Assembly: GCA_963791495.1 (NCBI GenBank)
Contig: CAWBST010000027.1
Location: forward strand, 62,001-126,000
Length of the DNA: 64,000 bases
Direction: 5' to 3'
Source: JAMXLO01 sp963791495
GTDB taxonomy: Bacteria > Pseudomonadota > Alphaproteobacteria > Acetobacterales > Acetobacteraceae
Position numbers and translations under genes: made by a program. Numbering within the stretch: position 1 is the first letter of the stretch; every line of letters begins with the position of its first letter. Shown here in pieces: positions 43,634-53,565 of the stretch. The notes beneath the pieces were generated by a model. The model had not been told where the DNA came from and did no database searches. It saw only the letters and a list, made by a program, of their open reading frames with translations.

Positions 43634-46144
43634 TCAATCCATGAGAAGATCGCGTGCCTCGAAGACCGCAACCTCTCGATTGCGACCAAGTGCAGGGTCA
43701 AATTCGACCCTGATGAATTTGTCGGCGACAGTGTCATAAGTAAGAATGAGCGCGCGGCCATATACCCGATGCTCTGTGCGGCTTTTCGCCTCTCCATCCT
43801 GTCCGAGTATGCGCTCCTTGGTATCCGCGAGCGCGATACCGTCCAGCTTCTTCCGTCCGTTGACACAGATGACGAAGTCCGGAAAGAAACCAGCGCCAGT
43901 TTCCGGCAAGACGATGCGTACTGCCCACGCGTCGCGTGAGCGCGGCTGTGGCTTGTTGCGGAGCCACCAGATTACACTACCGGATTGCCGATCGAGCCAA
44001 TCGGCAAATGGGGCCTCCCACGTGTTGAGTCCCGTGGGGCGGTGCCCATAGAGATTGAGGGGCGATGGCTCAAGCGGCACCTCGCTATCCCAGGTTTCCG
44101 GCAGATCAGCGGCATCAACCACTTCCGTGCATCTTGCCATCGCACGTTTCATTGCCTCGCGACAAAGTTGCGGCGAACGCACCAGGATCACATTCAGGCC
44201 ACGCCGCAGTAAACGCTCTTCGGGTGGTTCTTCACCAGCCTGCTCGATAGCGAGGCGCAGCCTTTCCAACAGTCGGCGCGCAAGGTCCTGAATGCCGATA
44301 TAGTCACTGACACGAAGTGCTCGGAAGGCATTTTCTTGAGCAAACAGTTCGGAAATCACCGCCTGCTCCGCGACGCGGCGCGTCGCGGCGGCGTCAAACA
44401 AGTCCGTCTCCCGTCGCTCCACGTCCGTTCGAAGCTGCCGCACCATGGCGCGGTGCTCTGCCGTAAAGGTGACGCTATCAACCAGGCTTTCCACCAGCAC
44501 ATGCATGTCGCGGGGCATACGCTCCGTCTGCAGTCGCTTCGGTACGGGCAAGCCCGGGCGCATCGGATAGCAGTAGGGTGACCGCGGCGGCGGCGCGCCC
44601 CCCGCGTCTCCGCGCCCAAAGCCGATTGAAGCCGCATCGCCGGGCGACAACTGTGGCGGCGGCGCAGCCATGTCCGCCAATTGCCCAAACAATGTCTCCG
44701 GCATGACGTAGAGTGGAATTGCTCGATCCCCCGACACGGGCACGGTTGCCCCGGCTGCCGTATCCTCGAGGGGAGCGGTCAACACCAGCTCACGCTGTCC
44801 GCGTTCGTCCTCGATCGTGATATCGCCATCAGCGCCATCTGTCGCCGCGTAGACAGTCACCGCGTCGGTGTAGATCTCTATCGCATCGCGTATCGCTCGG
44901 ACCCTGTCGGCGGCGGTCTGCAACCCGATCTGGCCTTCGGCGTCCCCGAGAAATACATAGCCCGTGTTCAGGTTCGCAGGCAGGTCATCACGCGATTGCA
45001 GCAACGGGTGCACGCGCATGATCCTTCCGATCACCTGCAAGCCAAAGCCCGCATCCTGAACCGGCCGCAGCGCACACAACGTGCTGGCACGTGGAGCATC
45101 GAACCCCGTTGCCACAGCCATCTTGAAGATCAGCACTTCAACATTCGGGTCCTGCGCCAGCGCTTGCACATCGGGATCAGGCTCATCGGCCGTGTGCACC
45201 CCGACCGCGGCTTCCGGGAACTTCAGCCGACCGAGTAGCAGCGCCTTCACTCGTGCAGGCGTCCAGGCTGATGTCGCGGCCTGCACCAGCAGCAGCGGTA
45301 CCAATGGGATGCCGGCGTCATGCAACGCCTGCTTCAAGGCGCGATGTTGTTCCACCGCCTTGCGCAGCGCGACCTCATTAAGGTCCAGCAACCCTCGGCT
45401 GGCTCCGCTGGCAACGAATGTTATGGCCTTCACAGCCTGCTTGTTGAGCCGCGCAGCAACCACGCGATCGCGCGAAATCGAGATGTGCTGGAAGCGAACG
45501 ATGTCCATCGACCGGCGCAGCAACTCCACGTCACTGTCGTCTGGGGTTGCGCTCGCCAGCATCAGCAGGTCCGGTTGGAGAATGTCCTGCAAGAAGCGGA
45601 ATGCTTCGGTGTTCGGTCTGAAGGAATGGTGCGCCTCGTCCACCACGGCGCCGATCAGCAGGCCGCCGTCGCGTACCGCATGGACCAAGGTATCGAGCGC
45701 CGGCTGCAGGTCATCGTCCATCCGCATCCGTCGGCTTTCGGCATTGCGGGCAGCGACGGCCGCCCAGGTCGAGACAAACACATCGCCAGGGCGTGTGCCG
45801 ATGGTAGTGCGATCCACCCGTGGATCACGGACGCGCATACCTGGTGCCGCCCTGAGCAACGCCGCGGCGGTCTGCTCGACAACACCCTTGAACGGTGCGT
45901 ACCAGAACCAGACGACGGGCTGCTCGACGCTTGTCCGTTCCGCGGCTGCAGCGAGCATGACGGTCTTCCCCGACGCCGTGGGCGCCTCAAGCAACAGGCA
46001 GCCGATTTGCCGCATGATTTCATGGCGGCGCGTCGGAGCCGACCGGATCTTTCCGGCAGTATCAGTCAGCGCGAAGACAAGATTGTCGACCGCTTCTCGC
46101 TGGAAATCGCGCAGTCCGAGGGGCGGCAGCGCGCGGCGTGACAT
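43634..46144 (-). CDS. Type III-like restriction subunit (SF2 helicase-nuclease)
   Basis: 836 residues. SF2 helicase: Walker A APTASGKT (~54-61), DEAH box VVDEAHHS, SATP motif, and motif VI-like QVIGRIMRVHP. The C-terminal part has a PD-(D/E)xK-like nuclease set, FFPDFVICVNGRKKLD then GIALADTKE. Together these match Res subunits of type III systems. Its start is 3 bases after the Mod stop, so they are one operon. It should cut unmodified DNA after ATP-driven movement. Recognition sequence cannot be read from the protein. Confidence 0.82.
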   Translation of the reverse strand: MSRRALPPLGLRDFQREAVDNLVFALTDTAGKIRSAPTRRHEIMRQIGCLLLEAPTASGKTVMLAAAAERTSVEQPVVWFWYAPFKGVVEQTAAALLRAAPGMRVRDPRVDRTTIGTRPGDVFVSTWAAVAARNAESRRMRMDDDLQPALDTLVHAVRDGGLLIGAVVDEAHHSFRPNTEAFRFLQDILQPDLLMLASATPDDSDVELLRRSMDIVRFQHISISRDRVVAARLNKQAVKAITFVASGASRGLLDLNEVALRKAVEQHRALKQALHDAGIPLVPLLLVQAATSAWTPARVKALLLGRLKFPEAAVGVHTADEPDPDVQALAQDPNVEVLIFKMAVATGFDAPRASTLCALRPVQDAGFGLQVIGRIMRVHPLLQSRDDLPANLNTGYVFLGDAEGQIGLQTAADRVRAIRDAIEIYTDAVTVYAATDGADGDITIEDERGQRELVLTAPLEDTAAGATVPVSGDRAIPLYVMPETLFGQLADMAAPPPQLSPGDAASIGFGRGDAGGAPPPRSPYCYPMRPGLPVPKRLQTERMPRDMHVLVESLVDSVTFTAEHRAMVRQLRTDVERRETDLFDAAATRRVAEQAVISELFAQENAFRALRVSDYIGIQDLARRLLERLRLAIEQAGEEPPEERLLRRGLNVILVRSPQLCREAMKRAMARCTEVVDAADLPETWDSEVPLEPSPLNLYGHRPTGLNTWEAPFADWLDRQSGSVIWWLRNKPQPRSRDAWAVRIVLPETGAGFFPDFVICVNGRKKLDGIALADTKERILGQDGEAKSRTEHRVYGRALILTYDTVADKFIRVEFDPALGRNREVAVFEARDLLMD

Positions 46145-46147
46145 GGG

Positions 46148-47998
46148 TTACAGTCCGGCCAGATTGCGCCGGAACTCGGCGAGCAGGCGATCGGGTATGA
46201 GTTCAATTGTGGTGCCCGGCCGCTGAGTTGCGTCTCGTAAGATGCCGGGCGTAGGGGTGAAGACATCGATTGCGCCCGCCAGGTCGGTCAGCATCGCGGC
46301 TACCGTCTGGTCCATGTGCGGGGCGTACGCAAGCGTCGTGGCTTCCTCGGTGTCCCGTGGCGGCCGGGAAAGCTGCGCCATTGCAGCGGGATCAAATGGC
46401 TTCAAAAAGTGGTCTTGCCGTAGCTGAAGTAATGTCCAGAGGGCGCACGGGTCGAGGTCATAGAGCACATCCTCTTCGGCGATACGTCGCACCTGGAGAT
46501 ACGCGAAATCGCCGCCTAGTCCCACAACGTCGCCATATCCATCGATCACACGTCGGATGCGCTCGGCGCAGACGTCCCGGCACAGGTTCTTTTCCGGTTC
46601 ATCGGCTGTGACCTCTGTATTTGACACCATGATGAAGCGACGGTCACCTTCATCCTCGGCGTTCTGGGCAAGGACCGCGTGGGCGGTCGTGCCGGAACCG
46701 GCGAAGAAATCCAACACAATGTCTCCTTCCCCGCTGCAAGCGCGTACCAGGGCTTGCATCAGTGACAGCGGCTTGGGGAATTGAAAGACTTGTCTGCCAA
46801 ATATGCGTTCGAGCAATGTTGTCGCTGCACCCTGTCGTTCGCTCCGCAGGGTCTGGACTTCGGCCACGTTTGCATCTTCTGATAAACCCGCGATCCAGCT
46901 TCCGACTGGGCGCGTCGCATTTTCCATCTCACGCGTCCAGCGCACCACTCGGCTTAGACGACTTCGCGCGATCGGCTTGCCTACCCAAAAATTGAGATCA
47001 GGCAGGTCGGCGCGCAGAATTGGCCGCCCTCGCCCGTCGCGAGGTACTGCTCCGGTGGCGATGGCTAAGTCCAACTCGGCTCGATCGGTGAAGAAGAAGG
47101 GCGGTCCCCGCTCTTCAGGAAAGTGGATGTCTCCGGCACGAATGAGCGACTCCATTGAGGATTCGAGACGCGCTCTGCCCCTTGGCGGTCGAGACTCACT
47201 CCAGAAGCGCCATACCTGATTGGGCGCACAGGGATACCATAGACCCGTGTCTGGGTTTTGGATTGGGTAGTAGGTGTTGGGGCGCGTCCGAAATGTCTTC
47301 GGCTTGGTGATGGGGTCGAGCCTTACTGGCAGGTCTCCGAACCCAGGGCGGATTCGAAACTTCCCGGAGCCCGCTTGCTCACCGATGAACCCGAACGACG
47401 GACCTGCGTAGACCAACACGTGTTCATGCACACCGCTCCAATTTCGCTGCTTATCGCTGTTATTGGTGTCTTTCGTCCGCCACACGAAACTCCCAACTCG
47501 CATCCCCGGAAACACCTGTTCCATGAGTAGATCGAGGCGCGCTCGGTTCTCATCGTTGATGCAGATCAGGATAACGCCGTCGTCTGCCAGAAGATCGCGG
47601 GCCAGCACGAGGCGGCGATACAGAAACTCCAACCAAAGCGAATGCCGGAAGCGGTCGTCCTTACCGACATAGTGGTCATTGTAAGCGAAGTCGCGGTTGC
47701 CAGTGTTGTAGGGCGGGTCGATCAGTATGCAGCGGATCCGTCCCGCGTGTGTCAATCGGAGCGCCCGCAGCGCGTCCCAGTTATCACCCTCGATAACCAG
47801 ATTGCGCCAGCCCAACGCATCCTGCGGCGATGTGGACAGGGCCGGATCAAGGTCGAAAACCGCGAAATCCTGATTCAGCGCGCGGTCTGGCTCGATGCCC
47901 TCGCGTTCCCAGATCAGACCATATCGCTGCAACGTGTCGCGGCGCTCCAGCAGGCAAATCAGGTCCTCACGGGAATGGTGATCATAGCGGCCGGTCAT
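46148..47998 (-). CDS. Type III-like DNA adenine methyltransferase (Mod)
   Basis: 616 residues, beta-class amino-methyltransferase: catalytic DPPY (94-97, in ILIDPPYNTGNRDFAYNDHY) comes before the SAM-binding FAGSGTTAHAV (about residue 450). The ~350 residues between and after hold the target-recognition region. ATG 47998 (MTGRYDHH) is chosen; the frame extends to 48124 but with unrelated residues. It would methylate adenine in an asymmetric site to protect host DNA and also specify the Res partner's target. Confidence 0.85.
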   Translation of the reverse strand: MTGRYDHHSREDLICLLERRDTLQRYGLIWEREGIEPDRALNQDFAVFDLDPALSTSPQDALGWRNLVIEGDNWDALRALRLTHAGRIRCILIDPPYNTGNRDFAYNDHYVGKDDRFRHSLWLEFLYRRLVLARDLLADDGVILICINDENRARLDLLMEQVFPGMRVGSFVWRTKDTNNSDKQRNWSGVHEHVLVYAGPSFGFIGEQAGSGKFRIRPGFGDLPVRLDPITKPKTFRTRPNTYYPIQNPDTGLWYPCAPNQVWRFWSESRPPRGRARLESSMESLIRAGDIHFPEERGPPFFFTDRAELDLAIATGAVPRDGRGRPILRADLPDLNFWVGKPIARSRLSRVVRWTREMENATRPVGSWIAGLSEDANVAEVQTLRSERQGAATTLLERIFGRQVFQFPKPLSLMQALVRACSGEGDIVLDFFAGSGTTAHAVLAQNAEDEGDRRFIMVSNTEVTADEPEKNLCRDVCAERIRRVIDGYGDVVGLGGDFAYLQVRRIAEEDVLYDLDPCALWTLLQLRQDHFLKPFDPAAMAQLSRPPRDTEEATTLAYAPHMDQTVAAMLTDLAGAIDVFTPTPGILRDATQRPGTTIELIPDRLLAEFRRNLAGL

Positions 47999-48391
47999 GC
48001 AGACGAACCTAGGTCGCCAATGCGGATTCTGCCAAAGGCAAGCGGCTCGCACGGCACTGCCCGCAAGTGTGCCACCGCGATCCGACGGTCCAGCGAGCCA
48101 TTGCTGCGTAAAGCGCGGCGACACGCCTCCACCCGCCCTTGCCTCTCACCGCCCTCTTCGGGTAGAACAATACGGGAACTACGGCCCTCAGCAAAGGCCA
48201 AGCAAGACGGAGCCACGCATAGCACACCGTGAGCCTACAATGATCCGGAGAATTGAAGCGTGCCTGGCTCAGCCTCGATCAGCTGCGGGCGGTGGACGCA
48301 CGTCCTGGAAAATCCGGCTCGGCATCTCACTCAGCAAATCGCTGATAAGCCGCAACCGGCATCGCGATCCCGAACGGGCCCGTCTCGCACG
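47999..48391. other. Long intergenic spacer before the repeat array
   Basis: 393 bases upstream of the methyltransferase start with no gene I can support on either strand. Base composition is more mixed than the surrounding genes. It is followed by the GAGACA-type array and then ftsK. A promoter for the restriction-modification operon is expected here, but I could not pick a convincing -35/-10 pair. Confidence 0.5.
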
Positions 48392-48605
48392 CCGCGACAT
48401 ACTCTCGCTAGGCGTGACTCTGAGACAAAGCCGAGATCCAGACTATCTCACCGAGACAACGTCTCCCAGTCTCTCTCACCGCGACAGAATCTCGATCAAC
48501 GTGCAATGAGACGGATCCGAGACACTTCGAGCCAGGATCGTCCCATCCGGCGCGACACCATCCCGCAATTCGTTTCATTGAGACAAACCTGAGCAGCCCG
48601 CTGCC
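48392..48605. repeat. Degenerate array of GAGACA-type units, about 28-base period
   Basis: Units beginning [T/C]G[A/C]GACA occur at about 48393, 48421, 48452, 48480, 48507, 48551 and 48579, mostly 27-31 bases apart. Several continue into CTCGR or GTCTC, and 48453-48465 is the exact palindrome GAGACAACGTCTC. Two units share TCTCACCG(A/C)GACA. Not a CRISPR array: units are short and degenerate and there are no unique spacers of constant length. It stops about 15 bases before the ftsK stop codon. Confidence 0.6.
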
Positions 48606-48619
48606 ACCCGGCGCCCGCC

Positions 48620-50968
48620 CTAATCCTCCTCCTCCATCACCCGCCGGATCAGCACCTCCCGCCTCCCGACGTGGTTCGCCGGCCCGACCACCCCCTCCTT
48701 CTCCATCTGCTCGATCAGCTTGGCCGCGCGGTTGTAGCCGATGTTCAGGTGCCGCTGGATGAAGCTGGTGCTCGCCTTGCCCTCGCGCGCCACCACCGAG
48801 ACCGCCTGGTCATACAGCCCCTTCTCGCCCTCGCCCGACGCGCCCAGCCCCGGCAGCATCGCCGCGCCGTCATCGTCGGCCGGCTCGGTGACCTCCTCGA
48901 GATACGCCGGGTCGCCCTGCTCGCGCAGGAACTCCACGACCTTCTCGACCTCCTCGTCCGACACGAACGGCCCATGCACGCGGGTGATCCGCCCGCCACC
49001 CTGCATGAACAGCATGTCCCCCATGCCCAGCAGCTGCTCGGCGCCCTGCTCGCCCAGGATGGTGCGGCTGTCGAACTTGCTGATCACCTGGAAGCTGATG
49101 CGCGTCGGGAAGTTGGCCTTGATCGTGCCGGTGATCACGTCGACCGAGGGCCGCTGCGTCGCCATGATCACATGGATGCCGGCCGCGCGCGCCATCTGCG
49201 CCAGGCGCTGCACCGCGGCCTCGATCTCCTTGCCGGCCACCATCATCAGGTCCGCCATCTCGTCGACCACCACCACGATCAGCGGCATCGGCTCCAGCAC
49301 CAGCGGCTGTTCCTCGAACGTCGGCCTGGCGGTGTCGGGATCGAAACCGGTCTGCACCCGGCGCGTCACCACCTCGCCCTTGGCCCGAGCCTCGGCGACG
49401 CGGTCGTTGTACCCGGTCAGGTTCCGCACGCCGAGCTGGCTCATCGCGCGATAGCGGCGCTCCATCTCGCGCACCGTCCACTTCAGCGCGGTCACCGCCT
49501 TGGCGGGCTCGGTCACCACCGGCGCCATCAGGTGCGGGATGCCCTCGTACATCGAAAGCTCCAGCATCTTCGGGTCGATCAGGATCAGCCGGCACTGGTC
49601 GGGCGAGTGGCGATACAGCAGCGACAGGATCATCCCGTTCACCGCCACCGACTTGCCCGACCCGGTGGTGCCCGCGATCATCAGGTGCGGCATCCGGGCG
49701 AGGTCGGCGAAGATCGGCGCGCCGTTGATCTCCTTCCCGAGCGCCAGGGTCAGCCGCCCGCCGTGCTTGTGCAGTTCATCGGAGGACATGATCTCCGACA
49801 GGAACACGGTCTCGCGCCTCGCATTCGGCACCTCAATGCCGATCACGTTGCGGCCGGGGACGGTGGCGATGCGCACCGCCGTGACCGACAGGCTCCGCGC
49901 CACGTCGTCCGCCAGCCCGATCACCCGCGCACTGCGGATCCCAGGAGCTGGCTCCAGCTCGTAGAGCGTCACGACCGGACCTGGCCGGATCTCCACGATG
50001 CTGCCCTGCACGCCGTAGTCCGCCAGCACCGACTCGAGCAGCCGCGCATTCGCCTGCAGCGCCTCCTCGCTGGGCCCGGACGAGGCGCGCGTCGGCGCGG
50101 GCTTCAGCAGCGACAGCGGCGGGAAGCGCCAGCCGACATCCGACAGCGGCAGGCTCTCCTGCCGTGGACGGCGCGCCAGCGCGGCGGCGGCAGGCCGCAA
50201 CGTCCGCGCCACGATCGGGGGCGGGGGCGGCTCATCCATCGCCGGCACCAGCCGCGTCGCGGGCGGCTCGCGCCGCACGACGGGGCCGGCATCGCGGCGG
50301 AGGCGAAGCCAGCGGAACGACGGTATCGGCAGCGGACGCAGCGTTGGCACGCGCGCCACGGAACGGGCAGCACGCCCGGCAGCGCGCCACTCGCTGGCAG
50401 ACAGCCCGAGCGCCAGCACCGTCAGCGTGACCGCCAGCGCGAGGCCCGTCGTCCAGACCATCAGCGCGCCGACCGGCCCGAACACGTTGTGCCCCACCGA
50501 CAGGGCCAGAGACGACAGCAGTCGCCCGATCGCTCCGCCCAGGCCGGCCACGGTCGGCCAGGCAAATGTCGGCGGCGCCGGCAGACCCGCGGCCACCGCG
50601 GCCAGCACGGGCAACGCCGTCAGCATCGTGGCCAGTCGTGCGGCCACGCTGCCCAGTCCGCGCCGCGAGGCGATCCGCCACGCCCAGGCCAGCATCGCCA
50701 GCCCTGGTAGCGCCGCCGCGATGCCGAAGCCCTGCAGCAGCAGGTCGGCCAGCACGGCTCCGGCGGGCCCCGCCAGGTTGCCGGCATGGCGCGAGGTCGC
50801 CGTGTTCAGCGACGGATCGCGTGGATCGTAGCAGGCGAGCGCCACCAACAGCGCCAGGCCCGCCAGCCCAAGCACCAATCCGGTCAGCTCCGCCGAGCGC
50901 TGCTGGATCAGCGCGCGGATGGTGGGTGAGGCGAGGCGGCGTGTCTCAACGGTTCTGGCAGATGCCAT
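48620..50968 (-). CDS. ftsK: DNA translocase FtsK
   Basis: 782 residues. N-terminal membrane domain with four hydrophobic segments (first around ELTGLVLGLAGLALLVALAC), a Pro/Arg-rich linker, then the RecA-like motor with Walker A MIAGTTGSGKSVAVNGM and Walker B LIVVVVDEMADLMMVAG, and the C-terminal winged-helix gamma domain (FIQRHLNIGYNRAAKLIEQM) that reads KOPS-type sites. ATG 50968 (MASARTVETRR) is used; the longer frame to 51190 is unlikely. It pumps chromosome ends to the dif site at division. Divergent from the hydroxylase gene. Confidence 0.95.
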   Translation of the reverse strand: MASARTVETRRLASPTIRALIQQRSAELTGLVLGLAGLALLVALACYDPRDPSLNTATSRHAGNLAGPAGAVLADLLLQGFGIAAALPGLAMLAWAWRIASRRGLGSVAARLATMLTALPVLAAVAAGLPAPPTFAWPTVAGLGGAIGRLLSSLALSVGHNVFGPVGALMVWTTGLALAVTLTVLALGLSASEWRAAGRAARSVARVPTLRPLPIPSFRWLRLRRDAGPVVRREPPATRLVPAMDEPPPPPIVARTLRPAAAALARRPRQESLPLSDVGWRFPPLSLLKPAPTRASSGPSEEALQANARLLESVLADYGVQGSIVEIRPGPVVTLYELEPAPGIRSARVIGLADDVARSLSVTAVRIATVPGRNVIGIEVPNARRETVFLSEIMSSDELHKHGGRLTLALGKEINGAPIFADLARMPHLMIAGTTGSGKSVAVNGMILSLLYRHSPDQCRLILIDPKMLELSMYEGIPHLMAPVVTEPAKAVTALKWTVREMERRYRAMSQLGVRNLTGYNDRVAEARAKGEVVTRRVQTGFDPDTARPTFEEQPLVLEPMPLIVVVVDEMADLMMVAGKEIEAAVQRLAQMARAAGIHVIMATQRPSVDVITGTIKANFPTRISFQVISKFDSRTILGEQGAEQLLGMGDMLFMQGGGRITRVHGPFVSDEEVEKVVEFLREQGDPAYLEEVTEPADDDGAAMLPGLGASGEGEKGLYDQAVSVVAREGKASTSFIQRHLNIGYNRAAKLIEQMEKEGVVGPANHVGRREVLIRRVMEEED

Positions 50969-51095
50969 GCGAGTCTGGACCCTTTGCGCCCGGGGTTCGC
51001 GCGCTGCCGCAACTATATGCCGCAAACACCTGAGTCGCAGAAGCGGGCACTGCCATGGCTTGCCGGCGATGTGTCTCCGGCGCCACTGTGCGGAT

Positions 51096-52334
51096 GTGAC
51101 CGAGCATCTTTCGGCAGAGGTCTGCATCGTGGGAGCCGGCCCCGTCGGCGGCACTCTGGCGTGCCGGCTGGCCGGCGCCGGGATCGCCACCGTGGTGGTG
51201 GACCGCGCCGCGCTGCCGCCGATGGAGCACCCGGCGTTCGATGGCCGTGCCTACGCCATTGCCGCCGGCTCTCGCCGGCTGCTCGAGCAGGCCGGCGTGT
51301 GGGATCCGCTGGCGGCGACCGCGTGCCCCATCCTCGACATCCGGGTCAGCGACGGCCGCCTCGGCCGCCCCGCCTCGCCGCTGTTCCTGCACTTCGCCCA
51401 AGGCGAGTCAGGCGACGACGACCCGTTCGGCCACATGGTGGAGGCGCGCAATCTCCGTTTGTCACTGAACGCACGGATGCACGCGCTCTCCGCGCTCCAC
51501 GTGTTCGCACCGGCGACGGCCGAGGTGGAGCGGCACAAGGACGGCGCCACCGTCCGCATCGCGGGCGGTCCCTGCATCGACTGCCGGCTTGTCGTGGCGG
51601 CGGAAGGCCGCAGCTCGCCGCTCCGCCGGGCGGCCGGCATCCCCGTCACGCAGCTTCCCTACGACCAGACCGGCATTGTCTGCGCGATCAGCCACCAACG
51701 TCCACACCACAACACGGCGCTCGAGCACTTCCTGCCCTCTGGCCCATTCGCGCAATTGCCGATGTGCGCCAGCCCCGACGCGCTGGAGGGCGGCGCGCCC
51801 AACGTCTCCGCCATCGTGTGGACCGAGCGGACCGCGATCGCCCGCCGTATGCTGGCACTGGATGACGCCGGCTTCGCCGATGCGATCGCCCGCCGCCTCG
51901 GCGGCGATCTCGGCGTGGTGCGCGTGGTCGGCCGCCGCTGGAGCTATCCGCTCGGAGCGCTGCACGCCCACCGCTACTTCGATACGCGTCTCGCCCTGGT
52001 GGGCGACGCCGCTCACACCATTCACCCGATCGCTGGTCAGGGGCTCAACCTTGGCTTTCGCGATGTGATGGCGCTCGCCGATCTGCTGATCGAAGCATGC
52101 CGACGCAGCGAGGACCCGGGCTCGCCAAACCTGCTGCGGCGCTACCAGCAGCGGCGGCGGCCGGACAACCTGCTGATGCTGGCGGCCACCGACACGCTCG
52201 ACCGCCTGTTCAGCAACGACAATCGGCTGCTACGTCTCGCGCGCGACGTAGGCATCGCCGCGGTGCATCGTGCGCCGCCGTTGAAGCGGCTGTTCATGCG
52301 TCAGGCCATGGGGTTGCCTGTTTCCCGCTGTTAG
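51096..52334 (+). CDS. UbiH/UbiF/COQ6-family FAD hydroxylase
   Basis: 412 residues. FAD-binding VCIVGAGPVGGTLACRLAGA at the start, the DG-type motif VVAAEGRSSPLRRAAG in the middle and the GD motif LVGDAAHTIHPIAGQGLNLG followed by RDVMALADLL. Matches ubiquinone-pathway aromatic-ring hydroxylases. GTG at 51096 (MTEHLSAEVC) aligns with relatives; an in-frame ATG lies at 51069. It would add one hydroxyl to the quinone ring at the inner membrane; C5, C1 or C6 position is not decided. Confidence 0.87.
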   Translation: MTEHLSAEVCIVGAGPVGGTLACRLAGAGIATVVVDRAALPPMEHPAFDGRAYAIAAGSRRLLEQAGVWDPLAATACPILDIRVSDGRLGRPASPLFLHFAQGESGDDDPFGHMVEARNLRLSLNARMHALSALHVFAPATAEVERHKDGATVRIAGGPCIDCRLVVAAEGRSSPLRRAAGIPVTQLPYDQTGIVCAISHQRPHHNTALEHFLPSGPFAQLPMCASPDALEGGAPNVSAIVWTERTAIARRMLALDDAGFADAIARRLGGDLGVVRVVGRRWSYPLGALHAHRYFDTRLALVGDAAHTIHPIAGQGLNLGFRDVMALADLLIEACRRSEDPGSPNLLRRYQQRRRPDNLLMLAATDTLDRLFSNDNRLLRLARDVGIAAVHRAPPLKRLFMRQAMGLPVSRC

Positions 52335-52394
52335 CCAGATCACACATCGCACGGCTGTCCGTCCGCATAATGCCGGCGACTGGAGGGACCAGAC

Positions 52395-53486
52395 ATGCCG
52401 GGCAAGCTGGACATCGACGACATCATTCTGAACTTCGACCCCGCCGCGCCGCAGCAGCGGTTCCGGACGGTTGGCCTGGAAGCTGCCTTCGCACCTGTCG
52501 CCGCCGCGTTGCCGGGCGCAATTCCCTGGCCGGAGAATGCCACTCCCAAAGCCGCCCCACTTGCAGTCGCACCAGCCGAAACGGACGATCTGTCGCGCTT
52601 CCATGGCTATGACGCCGTCGTCGTCACCTGGACCGCAGCCGAGGCCTCGGCACTCGCCGCGCTGTTCACTCCGGAGCATCCGACAGCCACCTGGTACGAA
52701 TACCGCCACAACATAGCTTCGTACATTCCGCTGGTGACCGGGGGGAGGGCGCCGTTCAACAGCCGCCAGGCCGACATGGCCCGCTATTACCACAGTCTTG
52801 GGATGTACTTCCCCTGCACCATCGGCAGCGCTCGGGTGCTGCTGTTCAAGTCGGGCCTGCATCTCGATTATGACGGTCCCGCAACTCCAGTCCACCGGCT
52901 CATGTCAGAAATCGCCCAGACGGTGGCGCCGAAGGTATTCATCACCACCGGAACCGGCGGCGGCATCGGCGGCGATGTCAGTCTGGGCGACGTGGTGATC
53001 GCCGGTACAGTCCGCTTCGACTGCCGCCGGCAGTTTCATGCGCAACCCTGGGCCACCGCCTCATATCGGTCGTCCGCCCTGCCACACCGCGCCCTCGCCG
53101 CCATCACGCCGGCGCTGACGAGCGTCAACGCCGCGAAGATCCCTGGTGCAAGGGCGACACCGCAGATCTTCTCGGCCGCACACGATGCCATTGTCACCAC
53201 CGATTTCTTCGCCTTCGACGACAGCACCAACCACTACCAGCTACAGGGGCTTGGTCGTGCATGCGACATGGGCGACGCGATGGTCGCCACCGCACTGCAG
53301 TCGGTTCCCGGCGTCGCGTGGTACGCGATCCGCAACGCGTCGGATCCGCAGATCCCCAACCCGGGGGACAACATCGAGCAGGCGGGGCAGGAGGCTGGCA
53401 AGATCTATTCGCGCTACGGCGGCCTCACCACCGCGGCCAGTATCATCGCGACCTGGGCGATCATTCACACTGCCCATCGCCATTGA
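52395..53486 (+). CDS. Nucleoside phosphorylase superfamily protein
   Basis: 363 residues. A phosphorylase-type core is visible: FITTGTGGGIGGDVSLGDVV (phosphate/base loop) and ACDMGDAMVATALQSVPGVA with YAIRNASDPQ at the end of the sheet, equivalent to the MEAAA-xxxxR.ISD region of MTA/SAH nucleosidases. The usual Glu of the substrate loop is not clear, and the ~120-residue N-terminal part is unusual. GGAGGG precedes the ATG at 52395. May act on a modified nucleoside; substrate unknown. Confidence 0.65.
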   Translation: MPGKLDIDDIILNFDPAAPQQRFRTVGLEAAFAPVAAALPGAIPWPENATPKAAPLAVAPAETDDLSRFHGYDAVVVTWTAAEASALAALFTPEHPTATWYEYRHNIASYIPLVTGGRAPFNSRQADMARYYHSLGMYFPCTIGSARVLLFKSGLHLDYDGPATPVHRLMSEIAQTVAPKVFITTGTGGGIGGDVSLGDVVIAGTVRFDCRRQFHAQPWATASYRSSALPHRALAAITPALTSVNAAKIPGARATPQIFSAAHDAIVTTDFFAFDDSTNHYQLQGLGRACDMGDAMVATALQSVPGVAWYAIRNASDPQIPNPGDNIEQAGQEAGKIYSRYGGLTTAASIIATWAIIHTAHRH

Positions 53487-53565
53487 CCATCCGAGCGCTG
53501 GCTCTGGGCTGATCGACACGCGCCGGCTATTCTCTGCGGCAAGCAACCGCCTTGGAGGGAAGACG

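Noticed and set aside
48260..48592. 110-residue frame through the repeat array
   Set aside because: It merely reads the repeats (SHRDNVSQ, SPRQNLDQ); no RBS or recognisable fold.
48392..48605. CRISPR array
   Set aside because: Repeats are short (about 7 conserved bases) and degenerate, spacers are not of constant length, and no cas gene is near.
48671..50710. 679-residue plus-strand frame over ftsK
   Set aside because: Antisense shadow of ftsK; low-complexity His/Arg/Gln sequence.
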